From Zygnema cylindricum (taxonomy: Eukaryota; Streptophyta; Zygnematophyceae; Zygnematales; Zygnemataceae), in contig JBBHKE010001763.1 of assembly GCA_037447655.1 (NCBI GenBank), forward strand, positions 108,961 through 172,960: 64,000 nt of DNA, in the 5' to 3' direction. A program made the translations under genes and the position numbers. The notes under the pieces are model-generated. The model saw only the letters and a list, made by a program, of their open reading frames with translations, did not search any database and had not been told where the DNA came from. Of the stretch, positions 35,001-47,428 are shown in pieces. The first letter of the stretch is position 1. Each line of letters begins with the position of its first letter.

Positions 35001-38000
35001 ATGGAGTGCGCAAATGGAAGGTCACTAAAGGATGTAGGTTCATAATAGCTGCATTGTAAGCCATACATGATTTTGGTTGTAGTTCTACACATGAGACTGA
35101 CAGCCAGTCATTCTACAACACGTAAAAGTTTTAGCTGTTTCCACAATAATTATGCTATTTTCCCAATAAACTTGAGCACTTGATCCCACCACACTTACAC
35201 ACAAACACACAATCAACTTGGTCCAGAGAAGAAAGCGGCCTTTTGAGCCCATCAAAACCACGTAAAAGCTGGCTTTTCTTAGCTCAACATCACAACATCT
35301 AAAGAACAGCCATCAAGATTGTGCTTGGTATTCACCCTGTCTCTGGAAGACCACCCATTTGATCTCCGGAATCCCCTGGAGGAACCACTTCGCTAAAGTG
35401 ATAAAGTTGCCCTCGAATCTCCCCCACCTCAGGAGGGAAGATGCTGTTGTTTTCTTTTGGCATTACCTGCACCACGAAGCCCGTCACCACATGTTATTAC
35501 AGGACTGTATTGCTTCAACAAGCTACAAGTGACCAAATCACCCGAGTCCTCCCCAACTGACTAAGAATTACAGGAGCAAACTGATTATGCACCTCTTGAA
35601 AAAACCAGATTCACTTCAAAAGGGAAAAAATGGACCCTTCCTCGGCCATATTAACATCCAACAAACTTTCACACCATGTAGCCTCACAGTCAGCCTTGTG
35701 AAATGATACGCCTTTTACTTGTCATGTGCACACATTAAAGCCCCTCTGTCTAACGAAACCGCCTTATTATGACCTCTGCTTATTGCTTGAGAATGTGCAG
35801 TACTTAGGCTGAAGCGGGCACACTCCAGAAATTATAGAAAAAATTACATGAGAGCCTCTGACCTATCGTCCGAGAGAAGTCACACTCAAATGCTCAAAGG
35901 TCGTGAGACTCCAGGTTTAAGTGGTGCAAGTTAACATTGACTCCTATGGATTTGCAGTGACTTTGACATGGACAACCAAGTTAAAACTGTACAGAAAATG
36001 CGCCATCAAAGGGAATCCAATGCTGCAATAACTAACCGTAACATAGGCGAGCTTCATCTTGGAGACCATACGCGTCCAGAAGGGAAACACTCCACACATT
36101 GCATATCGCTGACCATCTCTTGCCTGTCACCCAAGAGGCCATGGAATGTTACAAATCACAAAAGTGATTTGACAATATAAAATGCAGATGGTGGAAAAAA
36201 ATACCCAAGGAATTTCCCACTGTCCTGGATTCGACTGCCTTTCCTCAACAAAGAGAGCCATTGAGAATCCAATGCTTTGACAGGCTTCATGGCCACGGTT
36301 CAAAGGAAGAACCCAGGGTGAACCGTCAAAAGACTACCTGTTTGAGTCATCACAAGAGCAGATCAAAATAAACCAAGAAATACGTACACAAACAGAACAA
36401 AAAAAACTTAGGAAATATTTCCACTCTCTCCAGCATACAAAGCCATCACCAGCGTGGTTGAAAATATACCTCAACTCCTTGTGACAGGTACATAAGACCG
36501 CCACACTCGCCATATATAATCCCACCAGCTGCTGCAAATGCACGCATTGCATAAAGCATACGAGTATTTTCTGTAAGTTGTTTTCCATGGAGCTCTGGAT
36601 AACCTCCTCCAAGATAAATTGCATCCAAGCGTGGGGGAAGTCCATCATACATAGGAGAGAAGAAGACTAGTTCTGCTCCGGCATCTGGCGACAGCCCATG
36701 CCAATCCCAAATTATCAACACTTCCCATTAACCTGGCTGCCAAGTGTTTGACATAATACTACACCATTTTCCTACCCAATGTCTGATAATAATACTACAC
36801 AGTTTTGCTACCCATATCAACCGCTAATTACATATACAGTGACAGAATGACGATTCTTAGCCCTCGCTTTTCACGCCAGCACACAGGCTGTCACCAAAAA
36901 CCCTCTCCGAAACAGCTGATCCTACCACAATTCCCTGTTTCACTCCCAACCCATCCCCTTTTTCTCCATAAGAACAAATTTCTTGATTAGGTTGCATTGC
37001 AGCTTACACTTCCAGGTGTTGCTAGTTAAGCTCACTTATTAACCTAGAGGCATTAAGCCAATATTGTCACTGTACAGGTAAAAGGGATTCTCCTATTTTG
37101 TACGCACCTCTAAGCAAAGCCAAGTTCTCGTGATAGTAGAAACAAAAAGCCGAATCTCGTGCGACTCCAATTCGTACCAACTTCCCCATTCCCAAGGGCA
37201 ATGGAACTCCCGCCCCTTCTCCCATCTCCTCTTCCTCCCCAGAACCTTCCCCCTCGTCATGATCATCTTCAGTCCCTCCAGAGCCCAAAAGTTTACGAGA
37301 CATAGATTGTTGCAAAGATTTGACCTCCCCTGCTTGCTCCAATATGGAATTCAGATCAATGCACTCCTCCATAAGATCTGCCAGCTTGTCTATAAGGCCA
37401 GCCGGCATGTTATCTTCTCCAGGCATGCACAATCCTAGGTGCCTCTCAGGAACTTCTAAACCCGCTGTTTTGGGTAAACCTCCTAAAACCTTTGCTGCAA
37501 CATTGCTGCCTGTGACCGCGTCTTGTAACCATTTCAAATGCACCATGCTACCAACCTGCATATAAGTCACAGGGACACAGGCAGACGTCACAGACTGACA
37601 TGGATTGCTCCAGAACAATGGCAGAAACCGAGAGCCTTTGCCGTTACTCTAACTTTCTAGGGTTGTGCACATAGTCTCCATGGGGTAAAACGAATAAAAT
37701 GAGGTATTATTCACTTCACCAAACTGATACCCAGGTTTGATAGTTGGCAAAGTCTAAAACCAAAGAATGTCAAATGCAGAGCTAGAGATGCCATCATCAT
37801 TCATGCATTGGCCTTTAGGGGATCCAAAACACCGATAAGGAGTTGTAACAAAAAAAAATGATAGAGGCTTGAAATTGCCTGGCAGAAGGAACATTCTTGT
37901 GGGCAACAAGAAGATCCTTCTGCTTCAAATTGTGTCTGATTGTAGAGTATGTCCTTTGTTCATGGGGTATCTATTATGATTTTCAACACTAGTCATGACC

Positions 38001-40362
38001 AGCTTTATCTTCCCAAAAGAAGTTACACATAAGAGAAAGAAATGCAGGAGCAGCATTAAATTTCAGGCAGAAAATTGATAACTGACATTTCGATTAAGGA
38101 ATCGGCAAGCTTGTGATTCACTTGATAGACAAATTACAGTGTGCCAAAGACACTGAAGAAATAGTGTCGTTTTAACATTACTGTAGAGTATCCTCTTAGC
38201 TTTAATGGACCTGGGATCCTTACCTTGTTAAAAATGACACCTGCAATCTGGAGCTCAGGATCGAACGAGGTGTACCCATGCACCATGGCTGCAGCACTGC
38301 GAGCCATGGCTCCAGCATCCAGCACAAGGATGACAGGAGCTCCAAGTATTTTTGCCATTTCAGCAGTCGAGCCTATCTCAGAGACCCCGTCACGCCCATC
38401 AAAGAGACCCATGACACCTTCTACTATCGCGAGGTCCGTATCCTCAGAGTTGCGCAAGAAACACTGCAGATTCACCTCCCTGTTTCCATCCATGCCAAAA
38501 CATCTTGTCACTGTGTAAGTACAGAAGAAAATGCGTGTGTTAACCCATTTATGATTCCCAGTGATTTTCAGCTCTTTTAAACACTTGCAGAGAGCAATGC
38601 TTTGATACGGCAACACAGCTCTTGGCCAGCACAGTACTAGGAACATTGACGCAGTTGCACAAATTATTGCATATATATAGAATATGGAAGCTCAAAGGCA
38701 GAGAAAAATCCAAGCTGCCAGCTACAATTGACTCGAGAACCTCAAATAGAGGCAATGACGTTGCACTTGCCTCCTCAAAGGGAAAATGCAAGCAAATGCT
38801 ATGCATGAGCTTGTTCAGACTGGATACAGAATGCATAACAAGAAGGTGAACTGACAAGTGCCACCCCTATACTACTTATTTGACATTGGCTTTGGTCTGT
38901 TAATCTCAAGCAGTTAAGCAATTCATAACACTAGCATTGAGTAGAATGCATGCTGTAATTGCAGCTTGGCCTTCCAATTCAGGAGAAGGAAAAACAAGAG
39001 GCACAATTCCTGCGACAACTTAAACAATCGCCGCCACTCGTCTATTTGGCATGGACTGTCGTGTGAAAGGACCAAGCTGGAAAAAAGTACTGCACCTTGA
39101 CAACATCCACCCGTCTAGGTTGAGAGATTCTCTCCCAGAAGCAGCTTTATGGTGCATAGGATCCAGAAAATCTGCCCCGAAAAGCCACAAAAGACCGCGT
39201 GAAGAGAAGCAAAGGCCACTACAGTTACGTAGTCAACCCTAACTTCAACATTGACTAGCATAATCATTAGACACGGACTTAAACACATTGTGAAATTAGG
39301 CATTGTACAGCCATACCCTAGCCATGGTAGTAGGGCTCGTCTCACAGGTTCTTCAATTGACACTATATGAGTTAACAAAAAAATACAGTTTACTTTAATA
39401 GCTTACTAGCTGCACCCTGAACCCCTAAATATCACCCTCTTGAGTGTGCTCTAGCTCCCCGAATGGAATCTCTTATGGCTGAATTGTTTAGAGTGCTCAG
39501 TACTGACTCTGACAAATTGTCCTTTCCAGGCAGAGCAAGTTGCGAAATAGAAGCCCGTTACCTCCTCGACCCTCTGGCTATCCTGCCAAGCTTTTCTAGA
39601 AGTAAACAACTAAACTATGTGCAAACTTCCAGCCTGTAAAGCTCACCTGGACCAACTTTGAAAGGCTGCACGCTTAAACCACGGCGGCGAAAAGCTGCCA
39701 TCAATCCAATGGCGACACATGTCTTTCCAACACCGCTGTGAGTACCCCCAATCACGATGCTCTTCATTGGACTAAATGCTTCTTGCTTTACTGTTGGTCA
39801 CTGGCTGGCCTCCAGGCAACCCCGGCTGGCCCTCCCTCGCTTCAGCCGTCAGCTGGAAGGGACGCTCCTGATGGAGCCATGAGAGGGCCTGGCAAAGCAA
39901 AAGAGGCCCCTAGCTGCTCTCGTTCTTCAGCTCTCCTGGCCTTCTCTCTGCAGCATGCAAACTGCATCTTCTGCCAAAGCTGTACGGATAATATCTTCAG
40001 CCTGAAAGAGACAAGCTTCAGCAAAAAACAGTCTTGTCTTGCAAGGCACAATTTGATACTGGAGTTACTGAGTACAGTTTGGTACACTCTATAACAGTAC
40101 AAGACAGTACAATTCAGTACAATACAGTTCTGTACTGAAACTCCTTGTAGCAATACGAGAATCCTCGATCGGTCACGTGGTTATATACAAAATACAGTGC
40201 ACCTGCACGCAAATTTGCCCGTGAGATTGTGAACTCCAACGAACGGGTAACGGAGGAGCAATTACCCGTCGTCTTTCGAGGGCCCGGGCTCGTAGGCCTA
40301 GTATTCGTAAGCATGGCAATCGCAAACGTGGCATGCGATTCATTGCTTCCTCGTACGGCCAT
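29058..40362 (-). CDS. CobB/CbiA-type cobyrinate a,c-diamide synthase fused to BtuF-like B12-binding domain
   Basis: Sixteen minus-strand exons are inferred: 40203-40362, 39647-39790, 39096-39171, 38224-38503, 37108-37555, 36470-36684, 36037-36123, 35336-35466, 34792-34929, 33240-34369, 32763-32836, 32428-32484, 30783-30872, 30297-30407, 29580-29921 and 29058-29315 (TAG). Every junction keeps phase, giving 1,246 residues. Layout: possible targeting peptide (1-60), P-loop amidase domain (about 62-300), class I glutaminase domain (about 350-558), disordered linker (560-915), BtuF-like domain (921-1246). CobB/CbiA enzymes use ATP and glutamine to amidate side chains a and c of cobyrinate or hydrogenobyrinate; BtuF-type domains bind B12 or ferric chelates. 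All junctions are GT-AG except the one joining the two halves, which needs a GC donor. If it is not used, there are two adjacent genes. Both halves appear intact. Confidence 0.8.
31312..31723. mobile_element. 412-bp hAT-like foldback MITE in an intron of the CobB-BtuF gene
   Basis: The ends are TAGTGTTGGGTATCG and CGATACCCAACACTA. The interior is dominated by ATCGATATATCG-type inverted repeats and a central C-tract/G-tract stem. The 8-bp flank CTACACAA (31304-31311) recurs at 32266-32273, beyond the adjacent TA MITE, so the target duplication is intact once that second insertion is removed. Related copies lie at 26007-26231 and 51558-51900. Confidence 0.85.
31724..32263. mobile_element. 540-bp TA-flanked MITE derived from the 9.5 kb transposon
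   Basis: Inverted ends CACCGCCAATCGCTAGTAGC and GCTAATAGCGATTGGCGGTG are flanked by TA (31722-31723 and 32264-32265). The left half matches the left end of the 2106-11597 element and the right half matches its right end, so this is an internal deletion derivative. Its target TA is the last dinucleotide of the hAT-like element at 31312-31723. Confidence 0.85.
33240..34369 (-). other. linker exon between the CobB and BtuF halves
   Basis: One 1,130-bp exon begins with an Ala-rich stretch ([17 protein letters not shown], then more poly-Ala), continues about 330 residues rich in Ser, Gly, Arg, Glu and Asp with no domain, and ends with the first strand and helix of the BtuF domain ([20 protein letters not shown]). 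It is probably disordered. The first in-frame ATG is at 34300-34302 ([14 protein letters not shown]), a possible start for a separate BtuF gene. Conversely the frame is open up to a good acceptor (GTCCTGCAG, ending 34370), and a CobB reading without this splice would stop at 34764. Confidence 0.65.
34792..39790 (-). other. CobB/CbiA half of the fusion: ATPase plus glutaminase domains
   Basis: Residues run in the order of bacterial CobB/CbiA. P-loop [10 protein letters not shown] (39647-39790); [20 protein letters not shown] (39096-39171); [14 protein letters not shown] and GVIFNKVGS across the 38224/37555 junction; [33 protein letters not shown] across 37108/36684. Then the glutaminase: [22 protein letters not shown] with nucleophile Cys430, [22 protein letters not shown] with His493, and [20 protein letters not shown]. 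The usual RGHEFHYS motif has Gln in place of its first His; the second is kept. Exon 37108-37555 adds an acidic insertion ([20 protein letters not shown]) between the two domains. CfbB, which acts on Ni-sirohydrochlorin, belongs to the same family, so the substrate cannot be fixed from sequence. Confidence 0.85.
40203..40362 (-). other. candidate first exon with organelle-targeting-like peptide
   Basis: From the ATG at 40360-40362 the frame reads [18 protein letters not shown] and continues Thr/Ser/Arg-rich with no acidic run. It ends GTGCAG|GTGCAC in phase 1. This fits exactly with an acceptor ending CAACAG at 39791, two bases before [15 protein letters not shown]. Composition is like a plastid or mitochondrial transit peptide. 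The acceptor lacks a strong pyrimidine tract, so the alternative is a start at Met 39765-39767 directly before the P-loop domain. An upstream in-frame ATG (40479) would lengthen the peptide. Confidence 0.4.
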
Positions 40363-40797
40363 CGCCAGTGTACCACGCCACGCGTGCAGGCTAAACCAAC
40401 CGACGATAGAAGTCTGCCTCAGGAGGTAAATCGCGCAGAGTGCGCACAGCCGCGCGGAACGCAGGAACCAGGTCATCAAAAATAGTAGCGATCTACATTA
40501 TCGGCCATGCTGGCCTGTCACTGGGCCCTGTGATTTGCTCCCCAAATGACGTGTACATTTCCAGTAACCTAGATACGGAAAGGCGAAAGTGTAGGCAAGG
40601 AAAGCCAATGACGAAAATTTCCGCGAAGTTGTTCTTTCATTGAAAACTCCAAAATTGAATTAAGAACTACAGTACCAGTTCTGATTTCAAAAGGAACCTC
40701 CTTGCGCTACTCGATACCGCAGATCAGGCGGGTCTGCGATACTCGATAGCAGCAGGCACAACGTAGCGCATCGCGGTATAGCGAACAACAGAACTTA
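40363..40797. other. upstream region of the CobB-BtuF gene
   Basis: This should hold the 5' UTR and promoter of the minus-strand gene if the candidate first exon is right. I see no clear TATA box or other recognisable element. The minus-strand frame stays open from 40362 up to an ATG at 40477-40479. Confidence 0.3.
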
Positions 40798-41759
40798 GGG
40801 TACTTTCGCATGTGCTAAAGTTACAGTTATTTTCTGTCGTTTTCCTCCGTAACTTAGAAAAAAAAGATAAAATCCGCAGCCGTACCGGAAAAATGAAATT
40901 AACACCATACAAGTTGCGTTACCTTACAACTTTAAATGTACTGCAATTTGTCGTCTAGTGCGAAGCAGTTTGTCGTCTAGCGCATTTCGACCCAATTTCG
41001 CGTCCTTCCAGCTCATCTTCAAACTTTATATCAAATCACCTCGCAAGGTAATTTTAAATAAAGTTCCATGAGGTAAACGAATAGGCAGATGCTGTCGCAC
41101 GTGCCGGAAGTTTTTTACTATTTTTGAGCGCGAAGACCAAAAAAAATACCCACCGCACATTTCCAGCCTGTGCGTTACTTTTTTTCGTGCGCTTTTTTCC
41201 GTACAGTGGCCGTGGAGGGGGTTTCGACCAACGGACGCCATTTCGCAAAAGCGAAGTCCGTGAGAGCGCCTCACTCTCTCTCCCTCTCCCACTAACAAGT
41301 CTATATCACAATTATTGCAATGAAAAAAAGGAAGAAAGGTATAAAATGAAAGATCTATAAAAAATATTTCTTTTGGCTGTCTTTTAGCTTATTTTGGTGG
41401 TAAGTAGAGTGAGAAAGGACGGAAAAACAAAATCGGGAAACCATGGCGGGATGTTTTGGAATTTGTGACGTCGACGCTATCAAAAGTATGCGTGACGTCA
41501 AAATGTCACAAACCCTAAACATCTACAATGTCACAAGTAGCTATACGTCTACAACGGTCTCTATTTTGTAAACATCATTAATTATCGCGAGTTTTGTACT
41601 CGTCTACAATCATCACAAATAATACCCACGTCTACATCCGTCACAATCTAAAGTTACGATTTCATTTCTTTACATACGATAGCTATAAAAGTTGTACATA
41701 AAATCTTCGTTAAAAAACAAAGTAACAAGACTAAGTTTCGGTTACATGCGAAAGTACCC
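40798..41759. mobile_element. 962-bp PIF/Harbinger-like MITE with TTA target duplication
   Basis: Perfect 16-bp inverted ends GGGTACTTTCGCATGT and ACATGCGAAAGTACCC are flanked by TTA on both sides (40795-40797 and 41760-41762). Short open frames inside (about 41026-41360) have no recognisable domain. It is the intact relative of the element at 47795-49381, whose interior it matches. Confidence 0.85.
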
Positions 41760-43086
41760 TTAGGGCGTAGTCCAGACTGTAAAAACTAAAAACGTACAAT
41801 ATCTGGACAACTCGTGCACTACACCGCGAATCGTAATTAGAGTAAAGAAAAATTTAGAGTAAAAACACAAAAAAAATATAGTTATGAACGCTAATTTATG
41901 AGATATAACTTCTTCACAGAGGAAGTTTACTCTACTTTATTTAAGTCCTCTATATTGGGTTATGTCGGCAATAATTATCAGCGCTGTAATTATGAACTTT
42001 AAATTATGTATATGTCCAAAAACTATCAGTCCGTATAGTTTGACGTCATTATGACGTTAGTACTATTTGTCGCGCTGAATGTCAACTACGTCGGAACCAC
42101 CGTCGAAGGTTAGATGTAAATTATGCGCAGTAACATGGTTAGAAATCAACATTGATGTACGAATGAATTGCGCCTGCAGTTCGGATGTAAACATCACTTC
42201 CGTTACGTTGTTTGGATTTTCGTATGACAAAAGTACTTTCAAACTCTAATAACGTCGCACTTTGGTGGTTATATTAAAGTTATTTTACTTCAATACGGCG
42301 TCTTAACCCTAATAAAGTTTCTTTCAGACAACGAATTTGGAAAATGAACATGTATTACAGTTAAGTTTAACTCTAAATGGGTCCCAATATGAAGATATCT
42401 TAACGAATTGACGTAGCGCGACATATTATTCGACGACCACAATTACACGTGGCTAGTTTATTAACCATAGGAACGTCATTCATGCAAAACAACGATAATA
42501 CACAAACCGTTTGTCGTTTTGGTCTATTTTTTATGAGAACTCCGTACATCCAATAAGCTGCATCGTTTTCACAACTCTTTCGTATAATTTTTCTGAGCCA
42601 ATTTTACAAATTCCCACTTCGTTAATAAGTTTTTAAAAAAGGTGAGATTTCAAATTTAACACCAAATATTAAAATCTAATTTTTGAACCCACCCTCTTTT
42701 CACAATGGATTCCCTAGTTTTTTTTACCTCCCACTTTTATAATTTTCCCATATACATTGTACGTTCGAACAAACAATGGCATTATCGATTTAGATTTTTG
42801 ATTTGCGTTTGATCTTGCATCTGACTCTAATTGTTGCCTATACTTTTCCCCTAGGAAGAGTTGCTTAGAATTAGAAGATATGTGGAGATTTTCAAGAATG
42901 TGAAGTAACTACGCGTCAAGATATAACGACATATCTCACATCCCTACACATGTTGTTGAAGTGGTGATCGGGGTGTGAGATCCGAAATGGCGAGTGGTGG
43001 AACTGATTTACCACGTGTGGAGCCTCTCGTGGAATAATCTTCAAGCGGAGATGAGAACACCATGGGGGAGATTTGGGGAGTCACCC

Positions 43087-44271
43087 TGTTGAAATTGAAG
43101 TATTTTCTAGGTCTATAGATTGTAAAATAAAAGGCAAAGAGGAGACACCGACAACTCTTCCCTCAAGTCCCCACACTTGTCGCAATCACTGAAGACTTGA
43201 GGAGGAGTTAGATCCATGGTTGCCTAGGTTGTCCAAAGAGGACAGGAAGGCGAATCTTGATAGAGTTACCTAAAAGTTATGATGGACCTAGGATTTGATC
43301 CGGGTACGTGCCGTCCGTCAAATTACCCATTAACTTTAACCTATAAGTTTAGGATTAGTGGTAAGATATGACAGGTTTGATAAATATTTATTTTGTTACA
43401 CGTAGACTAATTCATTTAACGAGAAATAGATACGTAATGCATAGATACAGTTTTAAATAGTACAATGTATGGTTTAATGTATTATATGAAACAGATACCG
43501 CGCATTTGTTTTGAACGCGAAACAAATACCGCGCGTATATTTTCAACGACTATAGTTGTATCCAGTTTTGATCGGACGACCACGATACGCGCCGCGATCA
43601 CGGAATATGTACTTTTGGCGTTTTAATGTCATCGCCATGTCATGTGACACATGGCGCGACAACGTTGGATTTCGGCAACTCCGGAGGTTACGGGAACAAA
43701 TCCGGATATGACATGTGTCGACATTTTGGCCATGTCGTACGAAGGTCGTACAAAAAGTACACCGTCACATGTAATTTTCTGTACGACACAGTAATTTGAT
43801 TGGTGCCGTACGTCATTTGAAAGAGTTTTAGACAGAGATAGGACTTATAAAATTTAGTAGGTAGCAGCCTCTCTCCGAGAGAGCTCATGTACAAAAGGTC
43901 ATCTTTGACCATTCATAACTATCAATTTACTTGACCATTTTCAGTGATTCTTTTGGTTGCGGACTCAAGGGAGTCCAGGCTACAAAGGGGTGTAGTCTGT
44001 CAGAGTGTTTGCTTGCAAGGGTGGCTGCATTTCTAAGGGAAAGTCAAAGTGGGTGAATGTGTCCAAAACTCATATTTTAACTTTGCATTCTGTGGTGGAA
44101 CTGAGCACACAGAAAGTCTTATTTCACAGGGGTGAAGCTATAATGTGTTTTTGATTGTTAAGGGGTCAGTCATTTGGGTTTATATCAACTTAGAGTCGGC
44201 ACTATCTAGATTAGCTTTTTTTGGATCTGCGATTTATGTGGGCAATGGAGCACACAGCACACAGAGTTTCA
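43087..44271. mobile_element. solo LTR of a copia relative, TSD CACCC
   Basis: It starts TGTTGAAATTGAAGTATTTT and ends GAGTTTCA. The 5-bp sequence CACCC occurs immediately before (43082-43086) and after (44272-44276). The interior shares landmarks with the complete copia LTRs at the right of the window, for example TATTTTCTAGGTCTA, the CTTGTCGCAATCACTGA stretch and AGAGAGCT...GTACAAAAGGTCA. No internal region remains, so the two LTRs of the parent recombined. Confidence 0.8.
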
Positions 44272-44276
44272 CACCC

Positions 44277-45186
44277 TACAGTTATTAACCCGCTGTGGTC
44301 CAGTCGGAAAAAACAACATGTTACAACCAAAAGGGATTGTTTGCGAGTTTCATCCCCAACACTATCAGGAAGTTTCCCAAACATTTTTCGGGAAGCTATT
44401 TTTGTAGTAAGTTTTCATAAAACTCTTCTCCTTTTTACTTCATCATCCCACCTTTCGAGTATAACTATTTTTTTAGTGGTTTTTTAGGATTTAAAATCTG
44501 TTACACTCTCATTTTTGTCGATTTATGTTTTTTTATATTACCTTTATACACATTGTTGCCATTTTTTTACACAATTTTGCAATTTTTCAATTTAATTTCA
44601 GTTTTGAGTTTAATATTATATTTTCAAATTCTACCCTGTTTTCAATAGTTTCAATTGTTGTTTCAATTTTGATTTCCGTAAATCCATTTTGATTCCAATT
44701 TTTTTCTGTTTACATTTTTTTTATATTACCTTTCTACACTTTGTTGTCGTTTAGTGGTTTTTGCCATATTTTTTACACAATTTTACAATCTTTCATCTTA
44801 TTTTCAGTTTTCAGTTGAATATTATATTTTTCAGTTTCTATTCCCTTTTGAGTTTCAGTTCCTATTTATGTTTTGATTTCTGTAAGTCCATTTCGATTCC
44901 ATTTTTTTCCGTTTATACTTTCTCCTATTGCCTTTCTACACGTTGTTGTCGTTTACAGGTTTTTACCATTTTGTTTACACAATTTTGGAATTTTTCAATT
45001 TATTTTCAATTTTTTGTTGAATATTATATTTTCAGTTTCTATTCCGTTTTTAGTTTCAGATGTTGATTCATTTTTGATTTCTCTAAATAAATTTCGAATC
45101 CATTTTTTTCAGTTTACCTTTTTTATAACAAAGCCAAACCTATAATTGAAAAAAAAACATTTTTTTTGTACTTTAAAGTATAACCA
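44277..45186. other. T-rich stretch, no gene
   Basis: From about 44500 the sequence is strongly T-rich with loosely repeated pieces such as TACACATTGTTGCC / TACACTTTGTTGTC / TACACGTTGTTGTC at about 200-bp spacing, which indicates an old tandem repeat. Open frames here are Phe/Ser-rich artefacts. Confidence 0.5.
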
Positions 45187-45850
<664 letters not shown>

Positions 45851-45905
45851 CACCACTAACCCTATTTTACATCTGATGTTTTCTACTTTTTCTCTTTATC
45901 TACAG

Positions 45906-47428
45906 AGTATCAAAAAGCAAAGAGATGGTGGCTCGAACGGGTGGCCATAGTAAGAGGTATAAGAGATACGCCTAATAGGTTGTGGCGGTAATGAAAGTAT
46001 TACCGGGTAGGGGAAGGAAGGAAATGGCTTAGGTGACCGTTGTTAACCAAGAATTACTCAAGGATTTTCGTCGATTAAAAAAGGCGGGTATGAAACTTTG
46101 TACGACAAATGTACAAGAGATGGCGTACGCCATCATTATACATTTGGACGAGGAGCATGCGCCAAACTTTTTTGACAAATTCAGACGTGAAAACACTTCA
46201 CGAATAAATAAAAAGGTGGATCCAAAGGTTTAATGAGAAACACAACATCGTTATCCGAGCCCAAAAGGGCAAAATACAATGTAGTCCGGAAAAAAATGAA
46301 CACATTGAGAAAACTGTGGCGTATCAATCGGGTGTTATGAAAAGGGGCTTCCTTTTCGGTAAGATTTATACTTTATTGCCATTTGTGTCATTGTAATGTT
46401 TTTTTTTTGTCAAAATTGTTGCTTTTATCACACCTAAAGTAGTTGTTTTTTCTTACTCAACTTTATTTCATTGTTGTTGTCTTCATTGCGTGAACTGGGT
46501 GAGTTTGACGAAGATTTAGTGGAAAACATGGATGAGACCCATTTTATATTAAATATGGAAAATGGGAAGACATTAGGCTTCCGTGGCGATCAAGTCGTGA
46601 AGTATTTAGACGTTGCGGGTGGAGGCGAATCCATTATTTTGACGGTGCGTCTCACTGGAAGGGTGAATGCACGGATGAAATCACCCATGCTTATTCTCAC
46701 AAACCGTAATAGGAGTTACCCTATTGGCAATCTCCCCGACGATATTCCAAGCATACATCCTCTTGTTCGTTTATTTTTAACTTAAATTGTTTGTTTTTTC
46801 TCTCTCCCTCTCTTCTCCCCTCTCCCAATCTTTTCCTCGCTCCCCCTCTTCCCTCTCCTCTCTGCCCCCTCTTCTCACCATTCCCTCCTCCTCTCTCCCT
46901 CCCTCCCCCTTCTTCCTCTCTTATCCCCTTTTCATCCTACCCCATTTCTCTCTCCATTCTCCCTCTCCCTCTCCATTTCCTCTCTCTGCCCCCTTTCCTT
47001 CCCCCTTTGGCCATTCTTTTCCCCTCATCTCTTTCACCCCCCTCCTCTTTCTTTCCCTCATTCATGTTTTTTATTTTAATGCCCTATTCTTTTTACATTT
47101 AACCAATAACAATTGTGTGCTATCGCACCGGTCCAAAGGGATGTAATGACAAGAGAGTCTCCCCCCAATGGTATGAAGATCGGAGGTCGTATTAAGTCGA
47201 TCCCTACGGTCCAGAAAAAATAGTGTTCCTCGATAATTGCGGCGGATATAATATGTCCAATGAGCTAAACCGTCTTTTGGTGTCCAAAAATTCGGTTTTA
47301 CAATTCTTCCCAAATGGTAAAATTTTGCCCATTTGTGTTGATATATTGAGAGGGTTTAATCATTTTAACACCGAAATACCATATTTTAGTGAAATACGAA
47401 TAAAAAAGGAAAACATGCCCCTTAGCTA
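45906..47428 (+). pseudogene. transposase pseudogene of the pogo-like family, copy 3
   Basis: After the acceptor TTATCTACAG the frame reads KAKRWWLERVAIVRGIRD, aligned with exon 2 of copy 1. The next pieces are QKGKIQCSPEKN, KRGFLFG followed by GTAAGA (46358), and exon 3 with ENMDETHFILNMENGKTLGF (46471-46785), which keeps the first catalytic Asp. After a CT-rich intron (46790-47100) come CYRTGPKG and the second catalytic Asp in IVFLDNCGGYN (about 47220-47255). The region of the third Asp is gone or unrecognisable after 47320. Stops and frameshifts are frequent. Several codons are intact here where copy 1 has stops, which helps to identify those stops as mutations. Confidence 0.75.

Noticed and set aside
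29058-40362. Bacterial contamination as source of the CobB and BtuF sequences
   Set aside because: Both are interrupted by many GT-AG introns, and one intron contains the same MITE families found throughout the window.
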